A stretch of 64,000 nucleotides of DNA from Halorientalis regularis (GCF_023698535.1 NZ_JALJCL010000017.1:1-64000); one strand, 5' to 3'. Shown: positions 42,087 through 51,347, counted from the first letter of the stretch. The notes: generated by a model not told the origin, from the letters alone. A program made the numbers and translations.

Positions 42087-42740
42087 ATGCCCCCGGGCCG
42101 AGACGAGGAGCCGACCGGCGGTGACCCCGAAGAGGGCCCCGTCCTCTCACCCGAGGAACTCGACATCGCCGAGGACGAACGGGTCAAGGAACTCGACGAC
42201 GGCCGCTACGTCGTCTCGTCGGGCGACCCCATCGCCGACACCGGCTCCGAGCCGGCCGGCCAGATCGACGGGGAGACGGCCAGCGACCGGCCCGTGCCGC
42301 CGGAACCCGACACCGATCCCGAGCCGGCCGGCGCACCGTCGGCACCGACACCACCCGAACCGGAGTCCGAACCCGATGCCGAACCGGAACTCACGGCCCG
42401 AACGGTTCACGAGTGGCTCACCGACGATATGGGTGCGGCGAACTCCCGGTACGGGTTCGACATCACCGCGGCGTTCGACGGTGAGGTCTCCCAGCAGCGG
42501 ATGGTCTCGAACGACGTGGTCACCATCTTCGAGAGCCTCGTCATGTGGTACGCCCAGCAGATCGACCGAAACACGCCCGTCGAGGAGGTACTCGGCATCC
42601 TGCTGATGGAGGCGAACGTCCCGGTCCGGTATCCGCCCGACGCCATCGTTCGGACGCTCGAATCGACGGATCTCTCGCCCGAAGACTCCATCGCCGATCT
42701 GCTCGAGGAGATCCGCGAAGACGAGGGGCTCCAACTGTGA
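42087..42740 (+). CDS. DUF7500-like protein in the motility locus
   Basis: A 217-residue acidic protein. The first 105 residues are disordered and Pro/Glu/Asp-rich. A helical C-terminal domain has ARTVHEWLTDDMGAANSRYG, EVSQQRMVSNDVVTIFESLV and RNTPVEEVLGILLMEANVPV. This family occurs near archaellum genes in haloarchaea. Function is unknown. Its stop is 21 bases before the next gene. Confidence 0.78.
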   Translation: MPPGRDEEPTGGDPEEGPVLSPEELDIAEDERVKELDDGRYVVSSGDPIADTGSEPAGQIDGETASDRPVPPEPDTDPEPAGAPSAPTPPEPESEPDAEPELTARTVHEWLTDDMGAANSRYGFDITAAFDGEVSQQRMVSNDVVTIFESLVMWYAQQIDRNTPVEEVLGILLMEANVPVRYPPDAIVRTLESTDLSPEDSIADLLEEIREDEGLQL

Positions 42741-42761
42741 CGCTCCCGACCCCGCCAACGC

Positions 42762-43271
42762 ATGGCTGACCGCTCGGTGCCGTCGGTCCGGCGACTCCAG
42801 CTCGGTACCGCCGCCGTCGTCCTCGTCGTCCTCGTCCTCTCGGGCCCGCTCGTCGGCGTCGTCGACCTCACGCCGGAGTCCCGCGGTGCGGCCGAGCTCG
42901 GGGATGGCACGGCCGAGGCGTCGGTCGTCGGCGACCCGACCGCCGACCTCGCGATCACGCCCGGTCGGTTCGGGACCAACGTCTCCTATCTCCGGGTTCC
43001 CCCGGCGGTCGTCGACGTACGACAGGTCGAGGACCGGCCCCGATTGCTCTACATCGTGCGGGTGCCGGCCCTGAACTTCGAACGCTCCGTGACGGAACCG
43101 CTCGACGAACGCGTCGACGGTCGCGTCACGCTCCGGATGGACGACCGCGCGTTCCGGCACGCGCGCATCCGCAACGAGAGCTACAACGCGACCGTCGTCG
43201 TCCGGGTCCAGAGCTTCGAGGTGAGTCGGACCGTCTACCGGCGAACGGCGACCGTGCCGGTCCGAGACTGA
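42762..43271 (+). CDS. Membrane-anchored protein in the motility locus
   Basis: A 169-residue protein with one N-terminal membrane segment (LGTAAVVLVVLVLSGPLVGVV) and an extracellular beta-rich domain (RFGTNVSYLRVPPAVVDVRQ, LYIVRVPALNFERSVTE). It has two or three glycosylation sequons. No known family motif is visible. It follows DUF7500 closely and ends before the cheY promoter. Confidence 0.75.
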   Translation: MADRSVPSVRRLQLGTAAVVLVVLVLSGPLVGVVDLTPESRGAAELGDGTAEASVVGDPTADLAITPGRFGTNVSYLRVPPAVVDVRQVEDRPRLLYIVRVPALNFERSVTEPLDERVDGRVTLRMDDRAFRHARIRNESYNATVVVRVQSFEVSRTVYRRTATVPVRD

Positions 43272-43367
43272 CGCCGACGCCTGCAGACTTGATAACGTTT
43301 CGTCCCGCCCCAGATCCATTCCGGGCTCCGAACGTCCACGTCACGCGGCGTAGCCCGTATTCAAACA

Positions 43368-43393
43368 CGATAATCTGACGGAAGGGTTTATGC
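43368..43393 (+). promoter_or_regulatory. cheY promoter with CGATAATC site
   Basis: CGATAATC (43368-43375) precedes the TATA element TTTATG by exactly 19 bases from first C to first T, the same as at the archaellin gene. The TATA is about 32 bases before the ATG, so the transcript is probably leaderless. Confidence 0.6.
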
Positions 43394-43420
43394 CGATATT
43401 CGCAGTACGAATCGGTAACA

Positions 43421-43780
43421 ATGTCAGAGGTACTGATCGCGGACGACTCGGAGTTCATGCGGAACCTGCTGCGGGAGATCCTGGAGGAAGACCACCGGAT
43501 CGTCGGCGAGGTCGAGAACGGCGTCGAAGCAGTCGAAGTGTACAAAGAAGAGCGGCCGGATCTGGTCATGATGGACATCGTGATGCCCATCCGTGACGGG
43601 ATCGAGGCGACCGACGAGATCAAGAACGGTGACCCGGAGGCGACGGTGATCATGTGTACGAGCGTCGGCCAGGAAGAGAAGATGAAAGAGGCGGTCAAGG
43701 CCGGTGCGGACGGGTACATCACCAAGCCCTTCCAGAAGCCCAGCGTAATCGAGGCCATCGAGGACGCAGTCGGGGCGTAG
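43421..43780 (+). CDS. cheY: Chemotaxis response regulator CheY
   Basis: A 119-residue receiver domain. Acid pocket LIADDSEF, phospho-Asp52 in LVMMDIVMP, switch Thr/Ser in IMCTSVGQ, and Lys in YITKPF are all present. Phospho-CheY acts on the archaellum motor through CheF and ArlCDE. It starts an operon with cheC and cheD. Confidence 0.97.
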   Translation: MSEVLIADDSEFMRNLLREILEEDHRIVGEVENGVEAVEVYKEERPDLVMMDIVMPIRDGIEATDEIKNGDPEATVIMCTSVGQEEKMKEAVKAGADGYITKPFQKPSVIEAIEDAVGA

Positions 43781-43781
43781 G

Positions 43782-44987
43782 ATGGAAGTAGACATCCAGT
43801 CGCTCGAGACGTTCAACCAGCTCGCCGCCGAGGGAGCCCAGCAAGCGACGGCCATGCTGGCCCAGATGACGGGCATCCAGGCCGAGGTGGAGGTGACCAA
43901 GATCACGCTCATGGACCGGGCCGACATCGGCGAGGAACTCGCCGGACAGGAACTGGTCGGCATCGGGTTCGACCTCGAAGGGGCGCTGGTCGGCGACACG
44001 ACGCTGGTCTTCGAGGAGGCCTGTACTGGCCCGATCGTCGAGGCACTGCCGGGCGGTGCGGCCGGCGACGAGATGGTCGAGTCGAGCGTCAAGGAGCTCG
44101 GCAACATCATGATGAGCGGGTTCATCGACGGGTGGGCCGACTTCCTCGGGACGACCATCGAACACTCGCCCCCGGAGTACGTCGAGGCGACCGGCGCGGA
44201 CGTGCTGCCGGCCGCGGACGATCCGAACGAGCAGGTGTTCGTGTTCAAGAGCCACATCGAGTGGCCGGGCGAGGACCTGTACTTCTACATCTACATGCTG
44301 CCGGCCTACGATCAGCTCACCGAGCTGATGGCCGACAGCGGGACCGGCGAGGACGCCGTCCCGGTCGACAAACTCTCCGTGTTCAACGAGATGACCAAGG
44401 AGGGGACCGCGACGGCGGCGGCCAACGTCACGCAGATGACCGGCATCGAGACCGACGCGGAGGTGACCCAGATCAGCTTCGCGCCCGTCGAGGACGTGCC
44501 CAAACAGGTCGACAACAAGGCCTACGTCGGGACCGCCGTCGAGTTCTCTGGGACGCCCAGCGGCTACCTGATGATCCTGTTCGACGAGGAGTCGGCGATG
44601 AACGTCGCGGAGGCGCTGATGCCGATGGAGCCCGAGGGCGAGGGTTTTACCGACATGCACGAGAGTGCTATCGAGGAGATGGGCAACATCATGACCAGCG
44701 GCTTCATCGACGGCTGGGCGAACGTCCTGGAAACGTCCGTCGATCACACGCCGCCCCGCGTCGTGCACGATATGGGGCGAGCGATCATCGACCCCCTGGC
44801 GGCCCAGGTCGGCCAGCACCAGGAACACGCCTTCATCATCGAGTCCCACATGCAGACGGCCGACCTCGAATTCGGCTGTGAGATCCACGCGCTCCCCGAC
44901 GACGCGGAGCTACGGCAGGCGCTCGAGGAACTGGACGTCGCACGGAAAGACGAGACCGAGCCGGACGTCGAAACGATCTTCGAATGA
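43782..44987 (+). CDS. cheC: CheY-P phosphatase CheC, two-domain form
   Basis: A 401-residue protein made of two consecutive CheC domains. Each has the active helix with the E-x2-N motif: SSVKELGNIMMSGFIDGWAD in the first half and SAIEEMGNIMTSGFIDGWAN in the second. Each domain starts with a helix resembling FNxLAxEGAQQATAMLAQMT. CheC removes phosphate from CheY and binds CheD. Usual bacterial CheC is about 200 residues, so this is an internal duplication. It overlaps cheD by four bases. Confidence 0.92.
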   Translation: MEVDIQSLETFNQLAAEGAQQATAMLAQMTGIQAEVEVTKITLMDRADIGEELAGQELVGIGFDLEGALVGDTTLVFEEACTGPIVEALPGGAAGDEMVESSVKELGNIMMSGFIDGWADFLGTTIEHSPPEYVEATGADVLPAADDPNEQVFVFKSHIEWPGEDLYFYIYMLPAYDQLTELMADSGTGEDAVPVDKLSVFNEMTKEGTATAAANVTQMTGIETDAEVTQISFAPVEDVPKQVDNKAYVGTAVEFSGTPSGYLMILFDEESAMNVAEALMPMEPEGEGFTDMHESAIEEMGNIMTSGFIDGWANVLETSVDHTPPRVVHDMGRAIIDPLAAQVGQHQEHAFIIESHMQTADLEFGCEIHALPDDAELRQALEELDVARKDETEPDVETIFE

Positions 44988-45502
44988 AAGTATACGACAG
45001 TAGCACGGGCACGGCGAGCAGTCCCGAACAGGAGCGGGTCAAGGTCGGCATCGCGGAGTACGAGGTGACGACCAGCGACGCGACACTGACGACCAGCGGT
45101 CTGGGGTCCTGTCTCGGCGTCGCACTGTACGACCATGGGGCCGGCGTCGCCGGCCTCGTCCACGTGATGCTCCCGTCGGCCGACGGCGTCGAGGATCCCA
45201 ACGCTGCCAAGTACGCCGACACCGGCATCGAGACGCTGTTGCTGGAGATGGAACGCGTCGGCGCGAACCGCGACAGCATCCACGCGAAAGTCGCCGGCGG
45301 CAGCGACATGCTCGACTTCTCGGAGAACGGATCGGGCATCGGCGTTCGGAACATGGAACAGGTCGAGTCGACCCTCGACGATCTCGGTGTCCCCCTCGTC
45401 AGCGAAGACGTGGGTGGCGACCACGGCCGCTCGCTCCGTCTGGACGGGGCCTCCGGTGACCTCACGGTCAAAAGCGCCAACAAGGGAAGCAAGACGATCT
45501 GA
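44984..45502 (+). CDS. cheD: Receptor glutamine deamidase CheD
   Basis: A 172-residue CheD. The catalytic triad positions match the Thermotoga enzyme: Thr37, Cys43 (GLGSCLGVAL) and His60 (GLVHVML). It deamidates glutamines on transducers and is regulated by CheC. The N-terminus of about 20 residues before VGIAEYEV is longer than usual. It overlaps the cheC stop (ATGA). Confidence 0.93.
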   Translation: MKVYDSSTGTASSPEQERVKVGIAEYEVTTSDATLTTSGLGSCLGVALYDHGAGVAGLVHVMLPSADGVEDPNAAKYADTGIETLLLEMERVGANRDSIHAKVAGGSDMLDFSENGSGIGVRNMEQVESTLDDLGVPLVSEDVGGDHGRSLRLDGASGDLTVKSANKGSKTI

Positions 45503-45649
45503 ATCTCCGGGGGGTACTTAAACGACGGATGTTTCTATCGGTGATAACAGGGTCGCCGATTCCGGGAACGACGACCTATCGACTGGAGCCAGGTCTGAAA
45601 CCCGATTTCGGCTAATTCGCCCGAAATCTCCAGTTGAAGCGTCTGACGA

Positions 45650-45671
45650 GTATCACTCATGATACTATAAG
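45650..45671 (+). promoter_or_regulatory. arlCE promoter with adjoining palindrome
   Basis: GTATCA (45650-45655) and TGATAC (45660-45665) form an inverted repeat with a four-base centre that runs into the TATA element ACTATAAG. The TATA is about 45 bases before the arlCE ATG. Binding here would block TFB/TBP, so it may be an operator. Confidence 0.45.
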
Positions 45672-45710
45672 CGACAGGTTGAAGACCGTAAGGAGCGAAT
45701 ACTGCCAGTG

Positions 45711-47555
45711 ATGAGTAGTCTCGCCGCGGGCCCGGTCGCGCTCGTGCTCGCCGCCGGCGGTGAGGGGCTGGTCCCGGAGGGACTGGCCCCGCTGGTGGCG
45801 CTCTTGGCCAGCGGCGTGGTCGGAATGAGTATCAAAAACGTCTTCGACTCGATACTCTCCGACGAGGACGAGGACGGCGATCTCGGCGGTGATATGGGCG
45901 ACGACATGGGTGGTGACATGGGTGAGGACGGCGGCCTAATGGCCGACGAGGGCGGCGACGACCTCGACGACTTGGGCGGTCTCGGCGGCGACGACGACCT
46001 GGGCGGGTTCGACGACGACGGCGGCGACGGATTCGGCGACATGGACGGTGGTGGCGGTGGCGGTCCGGCCACCGACGAGCTGGAGAACCGGCTTGACGAA
46101 CTCGAAAACGAAGTCGGCAGTCTCCAGTCGACGGTCAACACCGTCCGCAACGAGAACGAACAGATCGGCGAGCAGGTCCAGGACCTCGACGAGAATATCC
46201 GGAAACTGCTCGACATCTACGAGATGGTTACCCGCGGTGTCAACCCCTTCGCCGACGACATTCAGGGGGGTGCCGGTGGCGGCGGCTTCGAGGAGGGCAG
46301 TTTCGGTCTGTTCAGCGACGACGACGACGACGGTGACGACGAGGAGATCGACGACGAGATCGCCAACGCCGACGCCGAGGGCTTTTTCGACGAAGACCTC
46401 GTCGAGGACGAGGGCGACGACAGCGTGGAGGACGTCGGCGACGACTTCGGCGGCGTCAGCGACGTGGTCGACGACGGTGACGATGGCGGTGGCGACGACA
46501 TGGGCGAGTTCGACGACGATTTCGACGAGTTCGACGACGACGGTGACGACGATTTCGACGACGGCGGCGACGACATGGACGATTTCGGTGACATGGACGA
46601 CTTCGACGACGGCGGCGACGATTTCGATGACCTCGACGACGGTGGTGACGACCTGGACGACGGCGGTGACGGCGACGGCGGGAAGTCCTTCCAGGAACTC
46701 AAACAGGAGTACGAGTCCGGCGACGCCGACTGGGCCGAAGGCGAAGCGCCCGACGACGCCGCTGAGGAGGGGGCCGACGACGAGCCCGTGGTCGAACCCG
46801 CCGACGACCTCGAGGACGACGGCGACGACTTCGACGACGGGTTCGCGGACGGAGCCGACGACGACGGGTTCGGCGACCTGGAGGACGATCTCGACGACGC
46901 CGACGACGCGGACGGCGACGTGGTGGAGTCGACGGATGTCGACGACGTCCTTCCGTCTGCCGGCGACGACGGCGAAGCCGGTGAGGACGCCGACGACGCG
47001 GCCGACGGGGGCGGTGCAATGGCCGTCGAGGCCGAACCCGAGCCCGAACCGAACGTCGAGGCCGAATCCGCGATGGACCCGGACCCGGAACCGGCGGTGG
47101 ACTCGGAGTCCGAACCGGAACCCGAACCTGAACCCGAGCCCGCGGCCACGACGCCCGACGCACCCGCGACGGATCAGGCGAGTACGGCCGAGACGGACGG
47201 GGCCGCGACGGACGACGGGCCGGGCAAGCCCTACCTGCGGACGCTTCCGGACGGGTACGCGGCCGATCTGATCGTCATGGAGTGGCTGGAGTACCTCGTC
47301 GGGGAGTCGGACGTGCGCGAGACGGCCGAAGCCATCCAGTACTACGAGCGAATCGACTGGGTGAGCGAGTCGGTCGCCGGGGAGTTGCGGTCGTTCCTGT
47401 CGGGCTACGACGGCGGCGGGTCGGGTGGATCGCTGACGATCGATCACCACACCCAGAGTCTCCGCTACATCAGCCAACTGGGCGAGGACGCCGCCAACGG
47501 GGCGGCCATGCGACTGTTGGCCCGTGGAGGTGGTGGTGATGGGCTTCAGCGTTAG
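45711..47555 (+). CDS. arlCE: Archaellum switch protein ArlCE fusion
   Basis: A 614-residue protein. N-terminal region has a hydrophobic stretch (GPVALVLAAGGEGLVPEGL and LVALLASGVVGM). A first Asp/Gly tract precedes a coiled-coil ArlC-type domain (ENRLDELENEVGSLQSTVNT, VQDLDENIRKLLDIYEMVTR). A very long Asp/Gly/Glu tract follows (about 190-430) plus a Pro/Glu segment. The C-terminal ArlD/E domain reads LRTLPDGYAADLIVMEWLEY then HTQSLRYISQLG. It forms the cytosolic ring that receives CheY-P through CheF. The acidic tract is far longer than in non-halophiles. ATG is preferred over an adjacent GTG. Confidence 0.92.
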   Translation: MSSLAAGPVALVLAAGGEGLVPEGLAPLVALLASGVVGMSIKNVFDSILSDEDEDGDLGGDMGDDMGGDMGEDGGLMADEGGDDLDDLGGLGGDDDLGGFDDDGGDGFGDMDGGGGGGPATDELENRLDELENEVGSLQSTVNTVRNENEQIGEQVQDLDENIRKLLDIYEMVTRGVNPFADDIQGGAGGGGFEEGSFGLFSDDDDDGDDEEIDDEIANADAEGFFDEDLVEDEGDDSVEDVGDDFGGVSDVVDDGDDGGGDDMGEFDDDFDEFDDDGDDDFDDGGDDMDDFGDMDDFDDGGDDFDDLDDGGDDLDDGGDGDGGKSFQELKQEYESGDADWAEGEAPDDAAEEGADDEPVVEPADDLEDDGDDFDDGFADGADDDGFGDLEDDLDDADDADGDVVESTDVDDVLPSAGDDGEAGEDADDAADGGGAMAVEAEPEPEPNVEAESAMDPDPEPAVDSESEPEPEPEPEPAATTPDAPATDQASTAETDGAATDDGPGKPYLRTLPDGYAADLIVMEWLEYLVGESDVRETAEAIQYYERIDWVSESVAGELRSFLSGYDGGGSGGSLTIDHHTQSLRYISQLGEDAANGAAMRLLARGGGGDGLQR

Positions 47556-47976
47556 CGGCTCGGCGGCGATCATCTTCGCCGGGATGTTCATCGGCTTCGG
47601 CATCCTCTACGGTGCCGTCTCCGACGGCTACGAGCGTGTCTCCGACGCACAGGACGCCCGGACCAACGACGCCCTCGAGACCGAGAACACCGCGATCAAC
47701 GTCACGTCCGCGGAGTACACCGGCACCAACGACCGGCTCACGGTGCTCGTCGAGAACACCGGCGCGACCGCGGTCGGGCTCAACGCGACCGATTTCCTGA
47801 TCGAAAACGAGTACGTGACCGACTGGCAAGCCTCGGCGACCGTCGCCGGGCACAAAGATACGTGGCTGTGGCTGCCGGGCGAACAGCTCAATATCACGGT
47901 TCGGACGAGCGAGGTGCCGGCGCGGGTGACCGTCGTCACCGGCAACGGCGTCGCCCGGACGGCGGAGGTGAACTGA
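47539..47976 (+). CDS. arlF: Archaellum stator protein ArlF (first copy)
   Basis: A 145-residue protein with one N-terminal membrane helix (SGSAAIIFAGMFIGFGILYG) and an outer beta-sandwich with several Asn sequons (NVTS, NATD, NITV). Matches ArlF, which binds the S-layer and holds the stator. It overlaps the end of arlCE by 17 bases. A related gene follows directly and is likely a paralogue. Confidence 0.85.
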   Translation: MGFSVSGSAAIIFAGMFIGFGILYGAVSDGYERVSDAQDARTNDALETENTAINVTSAEYTGTNDRLTVLVENTGATAVGLNATDFLIENEYVTDWQASATVAGHKDTWLWLPGEQLNITVRTSEVPARVTVVTGNGVARTAEVN

Positions 47977-47977
47977 G

Positions 47978-48433
47978 ATGGGTATCAGTGTGACCTCGTC
48001 GTTCGCCGTGATCGTCGTCGGCGCGCTTCTCGCGTTCGGCGTGTTCTACAGCGCCTCGGCCAACTCCTTCGAGCGCGTCCGGGAGGCCAGCGAGGGCCAG
48101 AACGAGCGCTTCAAAAGTGTGCAGGAGACGGCGATCACCGTCACGGCGGCCGACGTGATCGACACGACGCCCTGTACCGTCCAGGTCAACGCCACCAACG
48201 AAGGCCAGACCACGCTGGGCATTGGCGACACGGACGTGCTGGTCGACGGGGTCTACCGAACGGGCTGGCAATCCGAGACCACCGTCGCCGGCGACGAGAA
48301 CACCAGCGACTGGTTCCCGACCGAACGTCTGTCGCTCAACGTCTCCGTCGACGGGACGCCGGAGCGCGTCAAGGTCGTCACTGGCCCGGGCGTCGCTGGC
48401 ACTCGTGCGATCACCGGGGGGTCAGCATGCTGA
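47978..48433 (+). CDS. ArlF-like stator protein (second copy)
   Basis: A 151-residue protein of the same plan as the preceding one: membrane helix SSFAVIVVGALLAFGVFYSA, FERVREASEGQNERF where the first has YERVSDAQDARTNDA, and a beta domain ending VKVVTGPGVAG against VTVVTGNGVAR. The resemblance shows duplication of arlF in tandem. Both may form the stator or one may have changed its partner. It starts one base after the first copy. Confidence 0.8.
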   Translation: MGISVTSSFAVIVVGALLAFGVFYSASANSFERVREASEGQNERFKSVQETAITVTAADVIDTTPCTVQVNATNEGQTTLGIGDTDVLVDGVYRTGWQSETTVAGDENTSDWFPTERLSLNVSVDGTPERVKVVTGPGVAGTRAITGGSAC

Positions 48434-48449
48434 CGGAGGTGCGTGACTG

Positions 48450-48911
48450 ATGGCGAGCGTCTCTGTGTCACACATGATACTGTTCATCGCCTCCATCATG
48501 ATCGCCGCGAGCGTCGCTGGCGTGTTCACCGATAGCATCAGTCAGGTGAGCCAGGCCATCGACGACCGCGGAATATCGGTCAGTGAGAACGTTCGCACTG
48601 ACATCGAAGTGATCAGCGACAGCGGCTCGGCCGCGGTCTACGACGAGACGACGGAGAACATCACCCTCTACGTCAAAAATACTGGCTCACGGGAGTTACG
48701 ATCCGAATCCGAAGCCATCGACGTGCTGGTCGACGGCCAGTACGAGACCGACGTGACGGTGACCATCCTCGACGGGGCCGACGGCTGGGGGCCCGGCGAC
48801 GTGGTTCGACTGGAGATCAGTCCGAACGACGGCGGCGGGCTCACGACTGGTGACCACCGCGTGAAGGTCATCATCAACGAAGACGAGGAGGTGTTTAGGT
48901 TCCGCATATGA
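48450..48911 (+). CDS. arlG: Archaellum stator protein ArlG
   Basis: A 153-residue protein with an N-terminal helix [20 protein letters not shown] and a beta-rich outer domain. The start and the [20 protein letters not shown] segment match ArlG (FlaG), which forms stator filaments capped by ArlF. It overlaps arlH by four bases. Confidence 0.88.
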   Translation: MASVSVSHMILFIASIMIAASVAGVFTDSISQVSQAIDDRGISVSENVRTDIEVISDSGSAAVYDETTENITLYVKNTGSRELRSESEAIDVLVDGQYETDVTVTILDGADGWGPGDVVRLEISPNDGGGLTTGDHRVKVIINEDEEVFRFRI

Positions 48912-49672
48912 GTATCGCAACACAAGATCTCTACTCGCTCGGCCTGACGGATCACGACCGGCTCAACAAGGAACTCGGCGGCGGCATCCCGCCCGGCAGC
49001 ATCGTCCTCGTCGAGGGCGACTACGGGGCCGGGAAGAGCGCCATGAGCCAGCGGTTCACCTACGGACTCTGTGAGGAGGGCCACTCGGTGACGATGCTGT
49101 CGACGGAACTCACCGTCGGGAGTTTCCTCGACCAGATGCACTCGCTGTCCTACGACATGGTCGATCACCTCCTGCAGGAGAACTGTCTGTTCCTCCACGC
49201 CGACATCGGCGACACGAACACGCTGACCGGCGGCGAGGAGGAGGAGGGCGACCGCAAGGAACTGCTCAAGCGTCTGATGGAGGCCGAAGTGATGTGGGGC
49301 ACCGACGTGATCATCATCGACACGTTCGACTCGATCCTCCGGAACGACCCCAAGTTCGAGGCGCTGGTCCGACAGAACGAGGAACGCCAGGCCGCACTGG
49401 AGATCATCGGCTTCTTCCGGGACGTGATCTCCCGGGGGAAGGTGATCGTCCTCACTGTCGACCCCTCGACGCTGGACGAGGAAGCCATCGGCCCGTTCCG
49501 CTCCATCGCCGACGTGTTCCTCGAACTCGAGATGGTCGAGGTCGGCAACGACGTGCGCCGGCAGATCTCGGTGAAGCGGTTCGCCGGGATGGGTGAACAG
49601 GTCGGTGACTCCATCGGGTATTCCGTGCGGTCGGGGACCGGCATCGTGATCGAGAGCCGCAGCGTCGCATAA
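48908..49672 (+). CDS. arlH: Archaellum regulatory ATPase ArlH
   Basis: A 254-residue RecA-fold protein with Walker A GDYGAGKS (37-44) and Walker [10 protein letters not shown]. It binds ATP and associates with ArlI and ArlJ at the motor base. Spacing to arlI is two bases. The region resembles KaiC, consistent with the ArlH family. Confidence 0.93.
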   Translation: MSIATQDLYSLGLTDHDRLNKELGGGIPPGSIVLVEGDYGAGKSAMSQRFTYGLCEEGHSVTMLSTELTVGSFLDQMHSLSYDMVDHLLQENCLFLHADIGDTNTLTGGEEEEGDRKELLKRLMEAEVMWGTDVIIIDTFDSILRNDPKFEALVRQNEERQAALEIIGFFRDVISRGKVIVLTVDPSTLDEEAIGPFRSIADVFLELEMVEVGNDVRRQISVKRFAGMGEQVGDSIGYSVRSGTGIVIESRSVA

Positions 49673-49674
49673 CC

Positions 49675-51345
49675 ATGACTGAACACGGAACCGCCCAGCC
49701 GTCGGACGAACTCAGGCAGTACGCCGCCAGGCGTCGGCATCTGCAGGACCACCTGAAGAAGTTCAAGCAGATCACGGGCGAGTTCCCGCTGCTCATCGAC
49801 GAGGCCGACGACGAGTACGAGACCGACCGGCCGAACGTCCTCTACCCGGTCGGTGGCCCCATCTTCGTCCACATCTACGGCGACGTGGGCCAGGATACCA
49901 AGTATTACGCCATCGAACCGGAACTCGACGAGACCGAGGCGACTGTCTACCAGAACGTCCGCGACAAACTCCTCCAGAAGTCGGTGACGAAACCCGCCCC
50001 GACCGACGAGGCCGAGTACGACGACCGCATCGAGGAGCTGCTCCAGGAGACCACCCGGATCAAAGACGAGGAAGACGCCGGCGTGATGAGCAAACTCTCC
50101 TCGGTCGTCGACATGGGGAAAGTCGAGGTGTCCCGGGAGACCTACGAGGACATCCGCTACATCCTCAACCGCGATATCGTCGGCCTGGGCCCGCTGGAAC
50201 CGATCATGCGCGACCCGGCCAACGAGGACATCCACGTCATCGGCCCCCACGAGACCTACGTCGACCACGCCGTCTACAGCATGCTGGAGACGACGGTCGA
50301 CTTCGGCGAACCCGAAGAGTTCGACCAGTGGCTCCGGAACATGGGCGAACGGATCGGCGACCCAGTCTCCGACTCGGACCCCATCGTCGACTCCACCCTC
50401 CCGGACGGGTCGCGTCTGAACCTCATCTACTCCGACGACGTGAGCCTCAAAGGGCCGAGCCTCACCATCCGGCAGGGCGACGAGACGCCGCTGTCGATGT
50501 TCCAGATCACCAAGTGGGGCACGCTCAGTCCGCGGCTGGCCGCGTATCTGTGGCTCTGCCTGGAGAACGAGCAGACGGTGTTCGTCGTCGGGGAGACGGC
50601 CTCGGGGAAGACCACGACGCTGAACGCAGCCTTCGCGTTCATCCCCCGAGACGCCAAGATCTACACCGCGGAGGACACCGCGGAGGTCATCCCGCCCCAC
50701 GACACCTGGCAGCAACTCCTCACGCGTGAAGGCGAGGAGGAAGGCACCGGGGTCGACATGTTCGACCTGGTGGCGGCCGCCCTGCGTTCGCGTCCCGACT
50801 ACATCGTCCTCGGCGAGGTCCGTGGGGCGGAGGGTCGAATGGCGTTCCAGGCGGCCCAGACCGGCCACCCCGTGATGCTGACCTTCCACGCCAGCGACAT
50901 CGTCAGTATGATCCAGCGGTTCACCAGTGACCCGATCAACGTTCCCGAGACGTTCATGGACGTGGCCGACGTGGCGCTGTTCCAGAACCGTGTCAAGCAG
51001 GGCGACGAGGTCCTCCGTCGGGTGACCTCCGTCCAGGAGATCGAGGGCTACTCCAAGGAGATGGACGGGGTCGTCACCCGGCAGGCGTTCTACTGGGACC
51101 CCGTCGAGGACGAAATCGTCTTCCAAGGGATGAACAACTCATACGTCCTCGAAGAGCAGATCGCGACGCTGCTGGGCTACGAGGACACCCGGAAGATCTA
51201 CGACGATCTGGACTTCCGGGCGAAGATCATCGAGCGCGCCATTCAGGAGGGCGTGCTGGGGTACCACGAGGTCAACGAGCTGATCGCCGACTTCCAGCGT
51301 GATGGGATCGAGGGCCTCCCCTTCGACATCCACCGCGAGACCTGA
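49675..51345 (+). CDS. arlI: Archaellum motor ATPase ArlI
   Basis: A 556-residue type II/IV secretion-type ATPase. Walker A GETASGKTT is near residue 306, the Asp box follows, Walker B YIVLGEVRGAEGR is near 377, and His box TGHPVMLTFHASD near 395. N-terminal domain (1-200) contains halophile-type acidic helices. It powers assembly and rotation of the archaellum. The next gene starts two bases after the stop. Confidence 0.96.
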   Translation: MTEHGTAQPSDELRQYAARRRHLQDHLKKFKQITGEFPLLIDEADDEYETDRPNVLYPVGGPIFVHIYGDVGQDTKYYAIEPELDETEATVYQNVRDKLLQKSVTKPAPTDEAEYDDRIEELLQETTRIKDEEDAGVMSKLSSVVDMGKVEVSRETYEDIRYILNRDIVGLGPLEPIMRDPANEDIHVIGPHETYVDHAVYSMLETTVDFGEPEEFDQWLRNMGERIGDPVSDSDPIVDSTLPDGSRLNLIYSDDVSLKGPSLTIRQGDETPLSMFQITKWGTLSPRLAAYLWLCLENEQTVFVVGETASGKTTTLNAAFAFIPRDAKIYTAEDTAEVIPPHDTWQQLLTREGEEEGTGVDMFDLVAAALRSRPDYIVLGEVRGAEGRMAFQAAQTGHPVMLTFHASDIVSMIQRFTSDPINVPETFMDVADVALFQNRVKQGDEVLRRVTSVQEIEGYSKEMDGVVTRQAFYWDPVEDEIVFQGMNNSYVLEEQIATLLGYEDTRKIYDDLDFRAKIIERAIQEGVLGYHEVNELIADFQRDGIEGLPFDIHRET

Positions 51346-51347
51346 CC

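Noticed and set aside
45936-47603. A 555-codon antisense ORF opposite arlCE rich in Val
   Set aside because: It is produced by the Asp codons (GAC/GAT) of ArlCE read on the other strand as Val codons. It is a compositional shadow.
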